From CAZOBJ01 sp964577825 (GTDB taxonomy: Bacteria > Planctomycetota > SZUA-567 > JAFGNG01): a stretch of DNA of 8,323 bases. The DNA lies in NCBI GenBank assembly GCA_964577825.1, contig CAZOBJ010000124.1:1-8323 (forward strand). The letters are read 5' to 3'. Position 1 is the stretch's first letter. Each line of letters opens with the position of its first letter. Under the pieces are notes generated by a model. It was not told where the DNA came from and ran no database searches. It worked only from the letters and a program-made list of their open reading frames with translations. Position numbers and translations under genes: made by a program. Positions 5,701 to 8,323 of this stretch are shown here, in pieces.

Positions 5701-8323
5701 ATGGCCCTATGGATTGACCATATGGGGGCGAGCGGGCTGAGGGCGGCTGTGATCGCGGTCGTTATGGTCGGCGCAGCGCTCATGTTGTCGTCAACTGCCT
5801 CAGGAGCTGAGATGGAGCTTCGCTGGCCGCTGGAATGGGTGGTGTTCGGCCCGGTCACCGCAAAGAGCGTTGCCCAGGCGGGAGAGGACCGAAGCCTTCC
5901 GGATGTTCCCGAAATGGCCACCTTGGTGTCCCGAGAGCAAATGCAGGGCATCCCTGATCGCCTGACCATCGGAGGACGGACGTTCGAGGGAGAGCGGTTG
6001 ATCGCGCCCAGCGGCATCGCGGTCGATCTGGAACAGGTCTTCGGTGAGACGCCACGCGGGGCGGCCGCGTACCTGTTTGCGAGCGTGACCGCGGAGCAGG
6101 AGATGGACATCGAGATCGGCTCCGGCGCGGATTGGTTCATGAAGTGGTGGCTGGACGGCGAGCCGCTGTATGACACGCTGACCACAGGCAACCGCGAATT
6201 CCCGATCGCGGTCACGAATCACGCGTTCGAGGCGCACTTGAGCCCCGGTGAACACGTGCTCACCGTGTGCGTGGTCCGGGGAAGCAACTCCTTTGTGTTC
6301 GCAGCGGGCGATCTGGGCAGACTGCGCGCCGAAGCGGGGAGTGCGAACACCGCGGCGGTGCGCCGAGCGGCCTACGCCTTGCTGGCGAGCAACCCTCATG
6401 CGGAAGACCAGCACCGCGCGCGCGGCCACCTGGAACTGGGCAAGCTCTACATGGAAGACCAGGAGTGCGAAGCGGCGAGGGAGGCGTACGGGGAAGTCCT
6501 ACAGATGGACGCCCGGGCGAGCGACAAGGCTCGTGCGCGATTGGGACTCGGCCGGGTGGCGATGTACCAAAGAGACCCAGATGCAGCGTCTCAGACCTTC
6601 CGCAGCGTGCTCGAGGACCTGGAGGCGAGCGACGAAGTCGACGGCCCGGAGACAGAGCAGGCGCGCGCACGTCTGAAGACCGCGAACATGCTCACACGCA
6701 TGCGCAAGTCCCATCCGCGTATGTTCTTCAACAGCGACACATGGCCGGCCGTGGCCGCGCGCGCACAAGGCGCCGAGAAGGAGCGCCTTGCGGCCTGGAA
6801 ACAGACGCTGCAAGACCGCCTGAGCGAGCCCCTGGAGCGCGCCGACTTGGGACCGCTGGCAATGAGGGCCGCGTTCGTGTATCGGATGACCGGCGATCAA
6901 GCACTCCTGGACAAGATCGAGACCCTGCTGCGTCTGAGCCTGGAGCAATACGAATATGCAGCAGAGCAGACCAAGGACGCTGAAACATTTCACTCGACGG
7001 CAAGTTATGGTGTGTCCTATGAGCCTTACACGCGCATCAACTGGGTCTTGGCGCTTGACTGGGTGTGGGACGATCTGCCCCCGGAGGTGCGGCAGGAGCT
7101 GGCCTCGCGCATGGTCGATTTCGTGTATGCGGTGATGCGCCGATGGGGCAGCACGACCTCAGGTGGCGGATTCTACAAGGCCGCCAACCTATTCTGGTAC
7201 GCCGGGCTGGGTCTCTGGAACGACGAGCTGGACGACCTGCACTACAGGCGCGCGCTGGCCGTGCTGGAACACGGGTGGCGGGACTACCAGCAGCTCATGG
7301 AGTATCGGCGCAGGGGCCGGGGCGACTTCGGCCAGTACGGCATACGCCTGGCGTACACCCTGCATCACTATCCGTACGCGGAATGGCATTTTCTGCACAC
7401 GTGGCAGTCCGCAGTGGATGAGCAGATCCTCGGGCCGTGGCAGCACAGCGCGCTGTTTGCGAACGGGCTGTTGTGGAATCGGCTTCCCGGGTTTCACGCG
7501 TTCGGGTTCGACATTGGCTGGCACTGGACGAATCAGCTGAGCCCATGGCAGATCTATGCGCACGTCTCGGAGCACATGCACTTCTATGGCGAGTCTCATC
7601 CGCAGCTTGCGGCCATGTCGCATTACATGCGCGAGGAGCTCGAGGCGCTGGGCACTGACCGTGGGCATTGGCATCTGGAGATCTGTCCCTTTGTGTTGAC
7701 GAACCTGGACAAGGTGCCACCCCCGGCCTTGCCGGAGAGCCTGCCCACGGCGCGCTACGCGCCCACACTCGGCATCGTGTACATGAACTCCGGATTCGGG
7801 GACGAGGACACCTATGCGGCCTTCCGCCTCGTCGGAGGCAAGCAGTATGATTCCACGCACTTCGTGATCTACAAGCAGGGCTTTCTGGCGCTGGATGCAG
7901 GGGCGCGCATGGCCGGCGAGCACAGCGACGCGTACTGGGGGCAGACCGTTGCGCACAACTGTGTGCTCATCCGCATGCCCGGAGAGACGTTCCCGGCAGT
8001 ATGGGGCACGACGCCCGCACCTGGCAATGCCGGCGGACAACGCCGTCGCGGTAGAGGCGGGCTCGAACACATTGCCCCACGCGATTATGACCCCCGTACA
8101 GGCCCGGCCAGGGTGGTCGCGTTTGAGACCAACGCAGACTATACCTATGCCGGCGGCGACGCGACCGGCACCTACCACGAGGACAAGTGCGCGGAAATGG
8201 TGCGCCAGTTCGTGTATCTACCGCCCGATCACTTCGTGGTCTTCGACCGGGTGACCTCCACCAAGGCGGAGTACCCGAAACGCTGGATCCTGCACACGGC
8301 GAACGAGCCCCAGGTGGCCGACG
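5701..8323 (+). CDS. Secreted heparinase II/III-like protein with N-terminal beta-module, 3' end outside the window (gene C)
   Basis: The frame stays open for 874 codons and runs off the window. By comparison with gene A about 165 residues are missing, giving a full length near 1036 aa. Residues 1-36 are a probable Sec signal peptide (core AAVIAVVMVGAALML, cleavage after ASGA). The N-terminal module runs from about 37 to 220, with the core WFMKWWLDGEPLYDTL from W145. The TPR-like region follows (LELGKLYMEDQECEAAREAY; ARLGLGRVAMYQRD). The lyase-like part begins at SHPRMFFNSDTW. Candidate active-site residues match A and B: N496, Y546/Y552, H608, H720, D732 and H752-N753. It is the most diverged copy in the toroid domain (GFYKAAN, LGTDRGHWHLEI), and has QTVAHN in place of QTIAHN. 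I read every codon and found no frameshift or internal stop, so it appears intact as far as visible. Predicted role: an exported polysaccharide lyase or lyase-like protein; substrate unknown. Confidence 0.92.
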   Translation, partial: MALWIDHMGASGLRAAVIAVVMVGAALMLSSTASGAEMELRWPLEWVVFGPVTAKSVAQAGEDRSLPDVPEMATLVSREQMQGIPDRLTIGGRTFEGERLIAPSGIAVDLEQVFGETPRGAAAYLFASVTAEQEMDIEIGSGADWFMKWWLDGEPLYDTLTTGNREFPIAVTNHAFEAHLSPGEHVLTVCVVRGSNSFVFAAGDLGRLRAEAGSANTAAVRRAAYALLASNPHAEDQHRARGHLELGKLYMEDQECEAAREAYGEVLQMDARASDKARARLGLGRVAMYQRDPDAASQTFRSVLEDLEASDEVDGPETEQARARLKTANMLTRMRKSHPRMFFNSDTWPAVAARAQGAEKERLAAWKQTLQDRLSEPLERADLGPLAMRAAFVYRMTGDQALLDKIETLLRLSLEQYEYAAEQTKDAETFHSTASYGVSYEPYTRINWVLALDWVWDDLPPEVRQELASRMVDFVYAVMRRWGSTTSGGGFYKAANLFWYAGLGLWNDELDDLHYRRALAVLEHGWRDYQQLMEYRRRGRGDFGQYGIRLAYTLHHYPYAEWHFLHTWQSAVDEQILGPWQHSALFANGLLWNRLPGFHAFGFDIGWHWTNQLSPWQIYAHVSEHMHFYGESHPQLAAMSHYMREELEALGTDRGHWHLEICPFVLTNLDKVPPPALPESLPTARYAPTLGIVYMNSGFGDEDTYAAFRLVGGKQYDSTHFVIYKQGFLALDAGARMAGEHSDAYWGQTVAHNCVLIRMPGETFPAVWGTTPAPGNAGGQRRRGRGGLEHIAPRDYDPRTGPARVVAFETNADYTYAGGDATGTYHEDKCAEMVRQFVYLPPDHFVVFDRVTSTKAEYPKRWILHTANEPQVAD

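Larger units (their letters stand above)
23..8323 (+). repeat. Tandem array of three paralogous gene units
   Basis: Genes A, B and C are direct repeats of one ancestral gene. Long stretches agree at the DNA level: for example 977-1020 and 6697-6740 are identical over 44 nt. B and C are each preceded by homologous spacers, so the unit was gene plus spacer. The copies have diverged enough to show it is an old duplication rather than an assembly artefact. The array may continue past 8323 or before 1. Confidence 0.9.

Noticed and set aside
7189..8178. Long antisense reading frame of 329 codons (and similar ones at 953-1861, 3766-4380 and 2648-3556)
   Set aside because: These lie opposite conserved lyase codons. 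Those at 953-1861, 3766-4380 and 7189-8178 resemble one another only because the sense genes are homologous. They reflect G/C-rich third positions and have no family features.
5701..8323. Gene C as a broken gene, since several fragmentary frames appear in this part and no complete frame is closed
   Set aside because: Reading codon by codon from 5701 shows one open frame to the end of the window. It only lacks a stop because the window ends.
1..8323. CRISPR array, tRNA/rRNA, insertion sequence or phage attachment site
   Set aside because: No short regularly spaced repeats, no RNA gene sequence, no transposase and no terminal inverted repeats were seen. The repeats present are whole gene copies.

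Overview
The window holds three tandem, same-strand, paralogous genes and almost nothing else: a complete gene A (23-3088, 1021 aa), a complete gene B (best start 3145, ends 5643, 832 aa) and a gene C that is open from 5701 to the end of the window (874 codons seen, perhaps 1036 expected). All three encode exported proteins with a heparinase II/III-like polysaccharide-lyase fold: an alpha/alpha toroid domain followed by a beta-sandwich, preceded by a short TPR-like helical region. A and C also carry an N-terminal module of about 170-200 residues, probably a beta-sandwich, which B lacks. Exact substrate and activity cannot be read from the sequence.

Organism: base composition is high in G+C (over 60% by eye) with strong G/C third positions. 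Large secreted heparinase-like proteins with accessory N-terminal modules, amplified in tandem, are typical of polysaccharide-degrading bacteria of the Planctomycetota/Verrucomicrobiota/Lentisphaerota/Hydrogenedentota kind. This placement is inference from style, since the window has no marker gene.

Layout: 1-22 is a leader with a purine-rich ribosome binding site. Gene A is followed by a 56-nt spacer (3089-3144), gene B by a 57-nt spacer (5644-5700), then gene C. The two spacers are homologous: each has a possible hairpin in the middle and the same block GGAGACAGGAA just before the ATG. The duplicated unit therefore included the spacer, and the genes look co-transcribed. No promoter, Rho-independent terminator, RNA gene, mobile element or CRISPR array was found. 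No stretch over 300 nt lacks a gene.

How the genes work together: the likely role is a set of related extracytoplasmic lyases (or lyase-like binding proteins) acting on one class of acidic polysaccharide. Putative metal and catalytic residues are kept in all three. The loops expected around the cleft differ, which suggests diverged substrate preference. The most notable points are the exact in-frame loss (or absence) of a 201-codon segment in gene B, a 38-residue block invariant in all copies despite synonymous changes, and a mosaic pattern of similarity that hints at gene conversion.
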